Source: JAEYFP01 sp964566545
GTDB lineage: Bacteria; Bacillota; Clostridia; Lachnospirales; Lachnospiraceae
Assembly (NCBI GenBank): GCA_964566545.1
Contig: CAZMIX010000019.1
Span: forward strand, 1 to 40,703
Direction: 5' to 3'
Length of the DNA stretch: 40,703 bases
Below the pieces are notes generated by a model. That model did no database searches. It had not been told where the DNA came from and saw only the letters and a program-made list of their open reading frames with translations. Below, in pieces: positions 14,985 through 23,320 of this stretch (position 1 is its first letter; every line of letters starts with the position of its first letter). A program made the position numbers and the translations under genes.

Positions 14985-16718
14985 TTAACCCACCTCACTT
15001 TCATTGTGCTGTGAGTAGACAATTTCCTGATAAACCTTACACGATTCCAAAAGCTCTCGATGTGTACCGATGCCAGCCAACTCGCCGTCATCCAGCACAA
15101 GAATGCGATCCGCATTCATAATTGTGCTGACACGGTGCGCAATAATCAGCACGGTGCTGTCTCCCATTTCCTCATGCAATGCCTTTCTGAGCGCGGCATC
15201 TGTCTTAAAATCGAGAGCAGAAAAACTATCGTCAAATATATAAATTTCGGGTTTTCTGACGAGCGCACGTGCAATCGCAATACGCTGCCTTTGTCCGCCG
15301 GATACATTCGTACCGCCTTGTGTAATCATCGTCTGTTCTTTTTCTTCCTTTTCATCGATAAATTCAACTGCTTGTGCAACTTCGAGCGCACGCAACACCT
15401 CTTCCTTTGTTGCGTCTTCCTTGCCGAATTTTACATTCTCTTCAATCGTTCCGCTGAATAAAAATGCCTTCTGGGGAACGATTCCGATTTTCTTACGCAG
15501 ATCCTCTTGTGCGAAGTTCCTGACATCAACGCCGTCTATTTTGACGCTGCCTGAAGTTACATCATAAAATCTCGGAATCAGATTGATCAGCGTCGACTTT
15601 CCGCTGCCTGTTCCGCCAATGATTGCCGTCACCTCGCCCGGCCTTGTTTCAAATGATATATTTGTTAATACCGGACTTTCTGCGCTCGGATAGGAAAACG
15701 TCACATTTTCAAATATAAGGCTTCCTCGCGCGTGTCCGTGCCGAACAGGTACATCCTCCCTGTCGCTGACGGCAGGCATTCTGTTCAGCACCTCATTAAT
15801 ACGTTCTGCGGAAGCGGAAGCTCTTGGCAGCATGATGAACAGCATCGACATCATCATGACAGACATAAGAATCAGAGCCACATAGGTGATAAATGCCGTC
15901 AAGTCGCCGACCTGAAGCTTCCCTGCCACCATATATTTCCCGCCAACCCAGACAATGGCTATATTTGTTGCATTAACAATCAGCATCATCGCAGGCATCA
16001 TAAACGACATCATGCGAAATACCTTTAAAGAAACCTGCATCAGGTCTGTATTTGCCTCCTCAAAACGCTTCTTTTCATAGTCATCCTTACAAAATGCGCG
16101 GATGACACGGATACCGCTTAAATACTCTCTTACAACCTGATTAACACGATCTATTTTTTTCTGAATGCTTTTAAATAACGGCATTCCCTTGCGCAGCATA
16201 TAGATCAGCAACGCTGCGATAAACGGCAGCGCACAGATAATCACCCACGACAAATCCGGACTTTTCCTTCTCGCCATAATGATACCGCCGATACACATAA
16301 TCGGTGCCATTAACATCATGCGCAGCATCATCATTGCCGCATTCTGTACCTGCATGACATCGTTGGTCGCCCGCGTAATCAGCGATGCCGTTCCGATCTC
16401 ATCTATATCACCTTTTGAGAGTGTCTCCACATGGCAGAACAACTCCTCGCGGATGTTCTTACCGAGTCCCATCGCCGCCATCGAAGAAAAATAGCTGCTC
16501 ACAATCATGCAGACAACACCGAACGCCACGATTAGCAGCATCAAGCCTCCTGTCCTGACAATATATGAAATATCCCCCTTCGCCATCCCATTATTCGTAA
16601 TATCGGCATTGAGTGTCGGCAGATACAGATCCGTCATCGTTTGCAAAAACAGCGTCACGATTGCAATCAGCATTGGGCCGACATACTGCCTGATATTCCT
16701 CTTTACCAGATTTAACAT
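14985..16718 (-). CDS. ABC exporter, fused permease-ATPase subunit (degenerate ATPase half of heterodimer)
   Basis: This 577-residue half-transporter has six predicted helices (about 15-300) and an ATPase domain with Walker A GGTGSGKST (368-376), a canonical signature VSGGQ (472-476), Walker B IYIFDD (492-497) and His527-region IIAHR. The residue after the Walker B aspartate is Asp497 instead of Glu, so the ATP site it builds should be weak or non-hydrolysing. That is the known asymmetric arrangement of heterodimeric exporters such as TM287/288 and BmrCD. AGGAGGAAG precedes the ATG. The next gene begins immediately after its stop. Confidence 0.93.
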   Translation of the reverse strand: MLNLVKRNIRQYVGPMLIAIVTLFLQTMTDLYLPTLNADITNNGMAKGDISYIVRTGGLMLLIVAFGVVCMIVSSYFSSMAAMGLGKNIREELFCHVETLSKGDIDEIGTASLITRATNDVMQVQNAAMMMLRMMLMAPIMCIGGIIMARRKSPDLSWVIICALPFIAALLIYMLRKGMPLFKSIQKKIDRVNQVVREYLSGIRVIRAFCKDDYEKKRFEEANTDLMQVSLKVFRMMSFMMPAMMLIVNATNIAIVWVGGKYMVAGKLQVGDLTAFITYVALILMSVMMMSMLFIMLPRASASAERINEVLNRMPAVSDREDVPVRHGHARGSLIFENVTFSYPSAESPVLTNISFETRPGEVTAIIGGTGSGKSTLINLIPRFYDVTSGSVKIDGVDVRNFAQEDLRKKIGIVPQKAFLFSGTIEENVKFGKEDATKEEVLRALEVAQAVEFIDEKEEKEQTMITQGGTNVSGGQRQRIAIARALVRKPEIYIFDDSFSALDFKTDAALRKALHEEMGDSTVLIIAHRVSTIMNADRILVLDDGELAGIGTHRELLESCKVYQEIVYSQHNESEVG

Positions 16719-16749
16719 ACACTTCCTCCTCTTGTAAATTTATAACTCG

Positions 16750-16803
16750 TTTATGGAACATTTTGCGCCACTAAAATAACAAAGTCAACAAACTTTCCAT
16801 AAA
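16750..16803 (-). promoter_or_regulatory. Promoter and flanking inverted repeat of the ABC exporter operon
   Basis: On the minus strand, TTGACT (16788-16783), a 17-base spacer and CAAAAT (16765-16760) form a promoter. It is bracketed by a 9-bp inverted repeat, TTTATGGAA (16750-16758) and TTCCATAAA (16795-16803). The repeat could be a regulator-binding pair, though no regulator gene is adjacent. Confidence 0.5.
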
Positions 16804-16823
16804 AGTTTTGTAAATTATTACAC

Positions 16824-16875
16824 AAAAAAAACTTCTGATTCTTTAGATTCCTATTCCTTAGAATCAGAAGTTTTT
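16824..16875 (-). terminator. Intrinsic terminator of the sirtuin gene
   Basis: A 16-bp near-perfect stem is formed by AAAAACTTCTGATTCT-like sequence (16827-16842) and AGAATCAGAAGTTTTT (16860-16875), with a 17-base loop. It sits 6 bases beyond the sirtuin stop, and the A-run at 16824-16830 gives a T-tract on the minus strand. It can also act on the plus strand. Confidence 0.85.
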
Positions 16876-16881
16876 GATTTT

Positions 16882-17625
16882 TTATTCATTTCCAATGACT
16901 CGCGGAAGAATTTCTCTCACCTCTCCATAAATGCATAAATCTGCCTGTTTATCCGTATAATGTTCATGCTTGGTAATAAGCACCACCTCATTTCCCTTAT
17001 AGTAATGCAGGAAGGATTTTACCATTGGATGGTTTAAATTTGTACCAAGCACCAACACCACATGCGCTGACTGACAGGCATTGGCGGCCATCGTCATGAT
17101 GTCATTACGAATCATTTCCCCCCTGAGCTTCACATGCGGCCTGATCGGATGCTTGCAGTCTTCGCAGAGTGGAACTCCCATCGCTTCCTTTATAAAAACG
17201 GCAGCATACTTTTTGTGACATTTCGGACACTCGTTATCATGAACGGAGCCATGCAGCTCAATTACATTTTTCAGACCTACCTTAACGGCCATGCAATTAA
17301 TATTATGTGTAATACAAGCTGACAGCTTACCCACATGCTCAAGCGCAAGGAGCGCATGATGAGCTTGGCTCGGCTGCACATCCAAATTCAGGCATTCCTG
17401 CTTATAATACTTGAAAAATTCCTCCGTCTTTGTGCTGTAAAAGGCTGCCGAATAAATTTCTTCCGGTGAATAGCCATACTCCTCCTCCACCCGATATGCT
17501 TCCTCATTACACCAGCGATTTTTCAAGCCACATTCCATACCCATCCCAACACCAAGCAAACATACGATATGATCGTTTGTCTCTATTATCCTGCGCAGCC
17601 TTCCAATCTGTTCTTCTTTTGTCAT
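16882..17625 (-). CDS. Divergent SIR2-family (sirtuin-like) protein
   Basis: Sirtuins use NAD+ to remove acyl groups from lysine. This 247-residue protein keeps the Rossmann-type layout, the catalytic His125 (ELHGS) and four zinc cysteines (133, 136, 154, 157). It differs at NAD-contacting motifs. GAGxS is GVGMG (25-29), the GIPDFR loop reads GLKNRW (33-38), TQNID is THNIN (106-110), FGE is RGE and GTSL is GTNL. It may therefore have changed cofactor use or low deacylase activity, although the His argues against a simple dead enzyme. It has its own TTGACA/TAGAAT promoter and terminator, so it is monocistronic. The family is secure; the activity is not. Confidence 0.85.
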   Translation of the reverse strand: MTKEEQIGRLRRIIETNDHIVCLLGVGMGMECGLKNRWCNEEAYRVEEEYGYSPEEIYSAAFYSTKTEEFFKYYKQECLNLDVQPSQAHHALLALEHVGKLSACITHNINCMAVKVGLKNVIELHGSVHDNECPKCHKKYAAVFIKEAMGVPLCEDCKHPIRPHVKLRGEMIRNDIMTMAANACQSAHVVLVLGTNLNHPMVKSFLHYYKGNEVVLITKHEHYTDKQADLCIYGEVREILPRVIGNE

Positions 17626-17665
17626 AGTGTGATTCTCCCGCTTGTCTTCATTGTCTCCTATCTAT

Positions 17666-17694
17666 ATTCTAGAAATTATGTTGGAAATTGTCAA
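17666..17694 (-). promoter_or_regulatory. Sigma-A-type promoter of the sirtuin gene
   Basis: On the minus strand, consensus TTGACA (17694-17689), a 17-base spacer and TAGAAT (17671-17666) lie about 40 bases before the ATG. Confidence 0.75.
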
Positions 17695-17867
17695 TCCAAT
17701 TTTTATATTCTTTCATTTTTTTCAGTAATTTCAATCATTTAAGTAAAAATTTCCTATACTTTATGAATTACTTATGGTAAATTATAAATATACTTGCTAT
17801 TATCATTTATAGGAAGCATTTTATTTACGAAAATGGCAAAATTGTATTTACAGGGAAAGGAGTTATT

Positions 17868-18224
17868 ATGGAACACGAGCATAATTGCAATTGTGGTTGC
17901 GGGGATAACTGTGAACATGATCATGCGGAGGAGGATATGACCGTAGAGCTTGAACTGGATGACGGTTCAACGGTGAATTGTGCAATCATTACAATATTGA
18001 CGGTGGCGGAAAAGGATTATATTGCATTGCTTCCGCTCGATGAAAATGGCGAAAGTGTGGACGGCGAGGTTTGGTTTTATCAATATGAAGAGGATGAGAA
18101 CGATGTCAATGCCGAGCCTGTTTTAAATTATATTTCCGACGACGCAGAATACGAAGCCGTCGCGGATGCCTTCGACGAATTTCTGGATAATGAAGAATTC
18201 GATGATGCGGATATTCCCGAATAA
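17868..18224 (+). CDS. DUF1292 protein with His/Cys-rich N-terminus
   Basis: This 118-residue acidic protein carries a DUF1292 domain (about 22-100), recognised from ELDDGSTVNCAIITIL, DYIALLPLDENGE and EVWFYQYEEDE. The domain is widespread in Firmicutes and has no known function. The first 22 residues are unusual: EHEHNCNCGCGDNCEHDH has five His/Cys clusters able to bind metal. The C-terminus is very acidic (DEFLDNEEFDDADIPE). GGAAAGGAG precedes the ATG. It stands alone, flanked by the divergent sirtuin and a terminator. Confidence 0.88.
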   Translation: MEHEHNCNCGCGDNCEHDHAEEDMTVELELDDGSTVNCAIITILTVAEKDYIALLPLDENGESVDGEVWFYQYEEDENDVNAEPVLNYISDDAEYEAVADAFDEFLDNEEFDDADIPE

Positions 18225-18237
18225 TGGATTGTATCAT

Positions 18238-18269
18238 AAAATTGCCGGTTTCTAAATACCGGCAATTTT
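18238..18269. terminator. Bidirectional terminator between the DUF1292 and helicase genes
   Basis: A 12-bp perfect stem, AAAATTGCCGGT (18238-18249) and ACCGGCAATTTT (18258-18269), has an 8-base loop. T-rich flanks on both strands fit the convergent gene arrangement. Confidence 0.85.
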
Positions 18270-18289
18270 ATTGTTATAAGGAAAATGTT

Positions 18290-20173
18290 TTATGCTTGTT
18301 CCAAAATGGTAAGACCAAGCTCTCTAACAAATCTGGAGATTCCTTTTCCATACTGCTCTTCGTCTCTTGCACATAAATACAGCCTGTTTTTTGCTCTTGT
18401 CATCGCCACATACAGCAGGCGCCGCTCCTCCTCCACCTCCTGTTTTGTCATCGCCTTTTTATGAGGAAGAATTCCCTCCTGTAATCCGATCACAAATACC
18501 GTATCATATTCCAATCCCTTCGCCGCATGAATCGTTTGCAGCACAATGCCTGCTTTTCCTGATTTGATGCCGCGTATGTTGCTTTTTCTTTCCTGCTCCT
18601 GCCGCAGTTCTTCAATATAGGAAAGCCATGCTCCAATTGTCTGAAACTCCCGGCTTCTTAAGAAAAGCTCCTGGGTCAGTTCCATGACCGCATCTTTTGT
18701 TATCCCGCGCGCAAAAAGCCTTTGCCGTAAATAGTCGCCATAGCGAACTCCTTTCAACACATAATTCACCGCCGCAAAAGGCGTCATTCGGGAAATGGTC
18801 TCCATTTCTTTAAAAAAACGCTTGATTATTTTTGCCTGTGCCGGCCTGTCCTCATAATAGGCTATCATCTCCTCTGAATTCACAGCCGATCCTGTGATAC
18901 ACTCTCTAGAAAGTCCTCGCGGCGGTCTATTTAATATTCTGTAAAAATGGCTCCGTTCTCTGCTTCCCGATGCAATTTTTAAATAGGTCAGCAGATCAAC
19001 AACCCAATCCTCCTCATAAAAGCTTTTCTGTTTTTCCTGCCGTTCATAGGGAATTCCCGCAAGAATCAGCTTTTCTTCGAGCAGATTTCCACAGCTTGTA
19101 ATCCTGTACAGTACCGATGTTCTTTGCCGGTTATTTGATTCGAACCCTTGTGGATAAAGCTGCTTTAATTTGTCTGCCACGAATTCCGCCTCTGCCTCCA
19201 TAGACACAAATCTCCTGATTTCAACACGCCCTTCCTCTCCGGCACGGTTAGCCGGGCTCTGGCTTTGCTTTGCAATACGGCATGTGTTCTTGGCAATGAG
19301 CGCATCAGCCGCCTTTATGATGGCAGCATTGCATCGATAGTTATGCGAAAGTTCCACACGACTGCAGAATGGGAAATCTTCAAGAAGCTTTTGCATAACA
19401 TCAGGAGATGCACCACGAAACCCATAGATTGACTGGTCGTCATCGCCAACGGCAAACAAATTACAGGAGGAGCCGAGAAGCAGCCTCACAATCTCATACT
19501 GAATCGGATTGCTGTCCTGAAACTCATCAACCAAAAGATAGCGATATGTTTCCTGCCATCTTCTCAACACCACAGGATTTTCCTTGAGCAATGTAAGACA
19601 ATGGATAAGCATATCGTCAAAATCCAGCATCCCCTCCTGAAGACAACGCCTGCGGTATGACTCATACAGCCGCAAAAACTGCCCCGACCGTTCTTCCTCC
19701 GATAAAAAACGGCACGCCGCTAAGTTTTCACCAGCATTTTTATAACAGCTAATCTGAAAAAGCTGCTCCTCTTGCCATGCAAGGTCGTCTGCCTCTGCTA
19801 TTTGAAGCTCTCTTCCGGCTTCTTCTACATAAATTCTTTTTTGAATGGGAGTTAAAATATTATTTTCCTGATAGCTGCCACAATGCTTTAGGATATGAAA
19901 AAAAAACGCATGAAATGTTCCAAAATTGACAGGATAACTCGTATCCCCAATTATTCCGAAAAAACGCTGCCGCATTTCGAGTGCGGCTTTTTTAGAAAAA
20001 GTAATGACTAAAATTGCCTCCGGCGGAACATGCCGCTCCTCAATGAGGAAGTGCACCCGTTCTGTCAGGACTTTTGTCTTGCCGGAGCCGGGTCCGGCGA
20101 GTACAAGCATCGGCCCGTCCGCATGACGGACTGCCAATGCCTGCCCTTCGTTCAATTGTTCCCAATGATTCAA
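18290..20173 (-). CDS. UvrD/Rep/PcrA-family ATP-dependent DNA helicase
   Basis: This superfamily 1A 3'-5' helicase of 627 residues unwinds DNA in repair or replication restart. Motifs seen are Walker A AGPGSGKT (26-33), TFHAF, motif II DEFQD, motif III GDDDQSIYGFRGA, motif V TIHAAKGLEYDTVFV and motif VI YVAMTRAKNRLYL. It is about 100 residues shorter than typical PcrA/UvrD, mainly at the C-terminus, so it is probably a paralogue and not the main PcrA. It overlaps the gltX end by 4 bases, a sign of translational coupling. No AddAB or RecB partner is adjacent. Confidence 0.93.
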   Translation of the reverse strand: MNHWEQLNEGQALAVRHADGPMLVLAGPGSGKTKVLTERVHFLIEERHVPPEAILVITFSKKAALEMRQRFFGIIGDTSYPVNFGTFHAFFFHILKHCGSYQENNILTPIQKRIYVEEAGRELQIAEADDLAWQEEQLFQISCYKNAGENLAACRFLSEEERSGQFLRLYESYRRRCLQEGMLDFDDMLIHCLTLLKENPVVLRRWQETYRYLLVDEFQDSNPIQYEIVRLLLGSSCNLFAVGDDDQSIYGFRGASPDVMQKLLEDFPFCSRVELSHNYRCNAAIIKAADALIAKNTCRIAKQSQSPANRAGEEGRVEIRRFVSMEAEAEFVADKLKQLYPQGFESNNRQRTSVLYRITSCGNLLEEKLILAGIPYERQEKQKSFYEEDWVVDLLTYLKIASGSRERSHFYRILNRPPRGLSRECITGSAVNSEEMIAYYEDRPAQAKIIKRFFKEMETISRMTPFAAVNYVLKGVRYGDYLRQRLFARGITKDAVMELTQELFLRSREFQTIGAWLSYIEELRQEQERKSNIRGIKSGKAGIVLQTIHAAKGLEYDTVFVIGLQEGILPHKKAMTKQEVEEERRLLYVAMTRAKNRLYLCARDEEQYGKGISRFVRELGLTILEQA

Positions 20174-21624
20174 TAACTGCTAAGCCTCCTGATGCCGTCT
20201 CTGATTCTGGACACGGACTCCTCCCTGCCGAGGATTTCCATAATTTCCGTCGCGCCGCCCGGCGTCATCTGCTTGCCTGAAACGGCTGTCCGTACCGGCC
20301 ACATCGCATAGCCGTTTTTGCAGCCCTTCTTTTCCACGTAACTGATAAGAAGCGCATATAGTGCATCGTTGCTGTAATCTTCCTGCGTCTCAAAGAGCGG
20401 AAGCAGCTCTGTTAATACTTCCAGTGAGGAAGCCGCATCTGTTTTCATCTTTTTGTGCGTATACAGCTCGATAGAATAATCAGGCAGCTCCTCAAAGAAA
20501 TCGATATGCTGCGCAATATCCGGCAATAGTTCGATTCTCGACTTGACAAGCGCCGCTATTTTTTTCAAATCGTAAGGCTTCGTTATGCTTTGTTTTAAAT
20601 GGGGTTCTGCAAGAATAAAAAATGCGTCAAACTCCATCGCCTTCAAATATTCGCCGTTCATCCATTTTAATTTCGTATAGTCAAAAACAGCCGGGGATTT
20701 GCTCATGTGGCGGTAGTCGAATTTTTTGACCAATTCCTCAAGCGACATGATTTCCTCGTTATCCACTGGGCTCCAGCCGAGCAGCGCAACGAAATTCACA
20801 ACTGCCTCGGATAAAAAGCCCTGTTCGAGCAGATCCTCATAGGAGGAATGTCCGCTTCGCTTTGAGAGCTTTTTATGTTCCTCATCGGTAATCAGCGGAC
20901 AATGCACATAGACCGGCACTTCCCAGCCAAATGCCTCATAAAGACGGTTATATTTCGGCGAGGACGATAAATACTCATTGCCCCGCACAACATGCGTGAT
21001 CCCCATCAGATGGTCGTCCACAACATTCGCAAAATTATAGGTCGGATAGCCGTCGGATTTGATTAGGATCATATCGTCCAGCTCGGCATTTTCCACGGTG
21101 ATTGCACCGTAGATTTCATCCTGAAAGGTCGTTGTCCCCTCCTGCGGGTTGTTCTGACGGATGACATAAGGCTTTCCGGCCGCAAGGTTCAACTCGATTT
21201 CTTCTTTGGGAAGATGCAGACAATGCTTGTCGTAGACGCTGATTTCCTTTCCTGCGACGACCTGTGTCAGGCTCTCCAACCGCTCCTTATCACAGAAACA
21301 GTAATAAGCCTTTCCCTCTTCGATGAGCTGCTTTGCATACTTCAGATAAATGCCCGATACCTGCCGCTCGCTCTGCACGTACGGACCGACGCCGCCATCC
21401 TTGTCCGGTCCCTCATCATGCATGAGCCCCGTCCTTGCAAGCGTCCTGTAAATAATTTCTACCGCACCCTCCACATAGCGCTCCTGATCGGTATCCTCAA
21501 TGCGCAGAAGAAATTCTCCGTCCTCATGCTTTGCGATCAAATAGGCATAAAGTGCTGTTCTTAAATTGCCGACATGCATCCTTCCTGTTGGGCTTGGTGC
21601 AAATCTCGTTCTAATCTTCGTCAT
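20170..21624 (-). CDS. gltX: Glutamyl-tRNA synthetase
   Basis: GltX charges tRNA-Glu; in many Clostridia it or a paralogue also mischarges tRNA-Gln for GatCAB. The class I motifs are the HIGH-like HVGN near residue 17 (preceded by RFAPSPTGRM) and KLSKR (252-256). The sequence RIEDTDQERYVEGA and the YPTYNFANVVDDHLMGITHVVRG block are diagnostic. The 484 residues match family size. It overlaps the hydrogenase stop by 14 bases and the helicase start by 4 bases. Placement directly behind a hydrogenase gene is unusual for gltX. Confidence 0.96.
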   Translation of the reverse strand: MTKIRTRFAPSPTGRMHVGNLRTALYAYLIAKHEDGEFLLRIEDTDQERYVEGAVEIIYRTLARTGLMHDEGPDKDGGVGPYVQSERQVSGIYLKYAKQLIEEGKAYYCFCDKERLESLTQVVAGKEISVYDKHCLHLPKEEIELNLAAGKPYVIRQNNPQEGTTTFQDEIYGAITVENAELDDMILIKSDGYPTYNFANVVDDHLMGITHVVRGNEYLSSSPKYNRLYEAFGWEVPVYVHCPLITDEEHKKLSKRSGHSSYEDLLEQGFLSEAVVNFVALLGWSPVDNEEIMSLEELVKKFDYRHMSKSPAVFDYTKLKWMNGEYLKAMEFDAFFILAEPHLKQSITKPYDLKKIAALVKSRIELLPDIAQHIDFFEELPDYSIELYTHKKMKTDAASSLEVLTELLPLFETQEDYSNDALYALLISYVEKKGCKNGYAMWPVRTAVSGKQMTPGGATEIMEILGREESVSRIRDGIRRLSSY

Positions 21625-23128
21625 ATTCGTTTCCCTCTTCTAATGCTTCCTTTGGTATTGCTTCTTTTGCCTGCTTCTTAAAGTCAATCACTTCCTTCGT
21701 CGCCCTGCTGATCGGAATATTCGTTCCGGCTCCGGCCACACAGCCACCTGGGCATGCCATTCCCTCGATCAGACAGCCGTCCTTTTTACCGGCCTTTGCC
21801 AGCATCAGCATCTTTTTGCAGTCGGCAAGACCCTCGGCATGCTCCACCTTGACCTCCGTACCCGGATAGTAAGCGTTAATGCACGCTTCGATCGCCGAAG
21901 CCACGCCGCCGGCAATTCCATAACCGCGCCCCGCGCCGGTCGCATCCTCGACCGCATCCGCTCCCAGCGCCGCAAGGTCGATCGCTTTCGCGTCAAACAT
22001 CCCCATCAGTTCCTCAAACGTGATGACAAAATCCACATCCGACCGGACGGAGCGCCTGCTCGCCTCCAGCTTTTTTGCCGCGCACGGGCCGATAAATACG
22101 ACATGCGCCTTCGGATGCTGCTCTTTGATATAACGAGCCGTCGCCACCATCGGCGTCAGCTCGTTGGAAATGCTTTCTATCGTCTCCGGAAATAATGTTT
22201 TTGCCATCATGGACCAGGACGGACAGCAGGAGGTCAGTAAAAACGGCAGCTTTCCCGTCGAAACCTCCTCGACATAATGCCTTGCCTCCGCCATCGCTCC
22301 TGCATCCGCGCCGATCGCAACTTCGTATACTTCTGAAAAGCCAAGCTCCTTTAAGGCGCTTTTAATTTTCTCAGGACCCACTCCTGCACCAAACTGTCCG
22401 ACAAACGCCGGCGCGATTTCCGCAATGATCTCCTGTCCCGCCTGCATCGCTCGGATGAGCTGGAAAATCTGTGATTTATCCGCAATCGCGCCGAACGGAC
22501 AGCTTACCATACACATTCCGCATGATACGCATTTATCCGGATCGATTTTCGCCCTTCCGTATTCGTCGCTTCCGATCGCATTGACGCCGCAGGCATCCTT
22601 GCACGGTCTTACCTTATGCGTGATCGCGTCATAGGGACAGACCGCCTTGCATTTTCCGCAGCGGATACATTTATCATAATTAATATTGGACTTGCCGTAC
22701 ACGAAATAAATGGCATCTACCGGACAAACCTCCTTGCACGGCCTCGCCACACATCCCATACACTGATTGCCGACAATATATTTATTTTCGGGGCAGGCAT
22801 TGCATGCGGACGGAATGACCTGCATCAGGGGGGGCTCATAATACTTTTCCGCGATATTACTCTCCTCAACTCCCTTGGAAACATGCACCGGCTGATCTTC
22901 CGGCCTCAGCGACATTCCCATCGCCAGACGGCAGTGCTCCTGGGCTACCGCACGCTCCCGGTAAATATTTTCCCAAAACTCCGGCTCGTCCGTCTGCACG
23001 ATTTTATAAGGCAGCGCCTCAATGTCGTCCACAATGTTCTTGGAATGATAAGCGAGATATGCAATTTCCTTAAAAATCTGCCTTCTATATTTTCTGACCT
23101 GCGTATCCAGGCCCCGCATATTATTCAT
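21611..23128 (-). CDS. [FeFe] hydrogenase with ferredoxin-type clusters, probable group B
   Basis: The 505-residue protein has an N-terminal 4Fe-4S region (about 109-212) with cluster motifs CMGCVARPCKEVCP, CIRCGKCKAVCP, CKDAC and CVSCGMCMVSCP. The H-cluster catalytic domain follows. Its three conserved loops are TSCCPSW (299-305), PCAAKK (Cys349) and MACPGGC (Cys459, Cys463), so the ligands for the binuclear iron site are present. It therefore should be catalytically competent for H2 evolution or oxidation. The arrangement fits the group B type described in Clostridia. No HydE, HydF or HydG maturase lies in the window. It is monocistronic at its 5' end with its own promoter, then overlaps gltX. 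Confidence 0.88.
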   Translation of the reverse strand: MNNMRGLDTQVRKYRRQIFKEIAYLAYHSKNIVDDIEALPYKIVQTDEPEFWENIYRERAVAQEHCRLAMGMSLRPEDQPVHVSKGVEESNIAEKYYEPPLMQVIPSACNACPENKYIVGNQCMGCVARPCKEVCPVDAIYFVYGKSNINYDKCIRCGKCKAVCPYDAITHKVRPCKDACGVNAIGSDEYGRAKIDPDKCVSCGMCMVSCPFGAIADKSQIFQLIRAMQAGQEIIAEIAPAFVGQFGAGVGPEKIKSALKELGFSEVYEVAIGADAGAMAEARHYVEEVSTGKLPFLLTSCCPSWSMMAKTLFPETIESISNELTPMVATARYIKEQHPKAHVVFIGPCAAKKLEASRRSVRSDVDFVITFEELMGMFDAKAIDLAALGADAVEDATGAGRGYGIAGGVASAIEACINAYYPGTEVKVEHAEGLADCKKMLMLAKAGKKDGCLIEGMACPGGCVAGAGTNIPISRATKEVIDFKKQAKEAIPKEALEEGNEYDED

Positions 23129-23186
23129 AATAATCCCTATTCCTATTCTTTTTGCAATGAAATAAAACTAAAAATTGTTCCTTACA

Positions 23187-23215
23187 TTTGTATCACACAT
23201 TGCTATAAAAATCAA
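23187..23215 (-). promoter_or_regulatory. Promoter of the hydrogenase-gltX-helicase operon
   Basis: On the minus strand, TTGATT (23215-23210), a 17-base spacer and TACAAA (23192-23187) lie about 60 bases before the ATG. Confidence 0.55.
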
Positions 23216-23247
23216 GGCTACATTTCCTTAATTCCTCTCTGCAGCCC

Positions 23248-23276
23248 TTGACGTACCAGGGCAGGAATGATATAAA
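23248..23276 (+). promoter_or_regulatory. Promoter of the PRPP synthetase gene
   Basis: TTGACG (23248-23253), a 17-base spacer and TATAAA (23271-23276) lie about 45 bases before the ATG at 23321, which follows TAGGAG. Confidence 0.65.
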
Positions 23277-23320
23277 TGTAATGGACAGTTTTAAATCTTA
23301 TGCTAGGAGAATAACTACTT

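Noticed and set aside
22616..23251. Plus-strand frame of 211 codons over the hydrogenase gene
   Set aside because: It runs antisense across ferredoxin motifs and a promoter, has no RBS and shows no recognisable domain.
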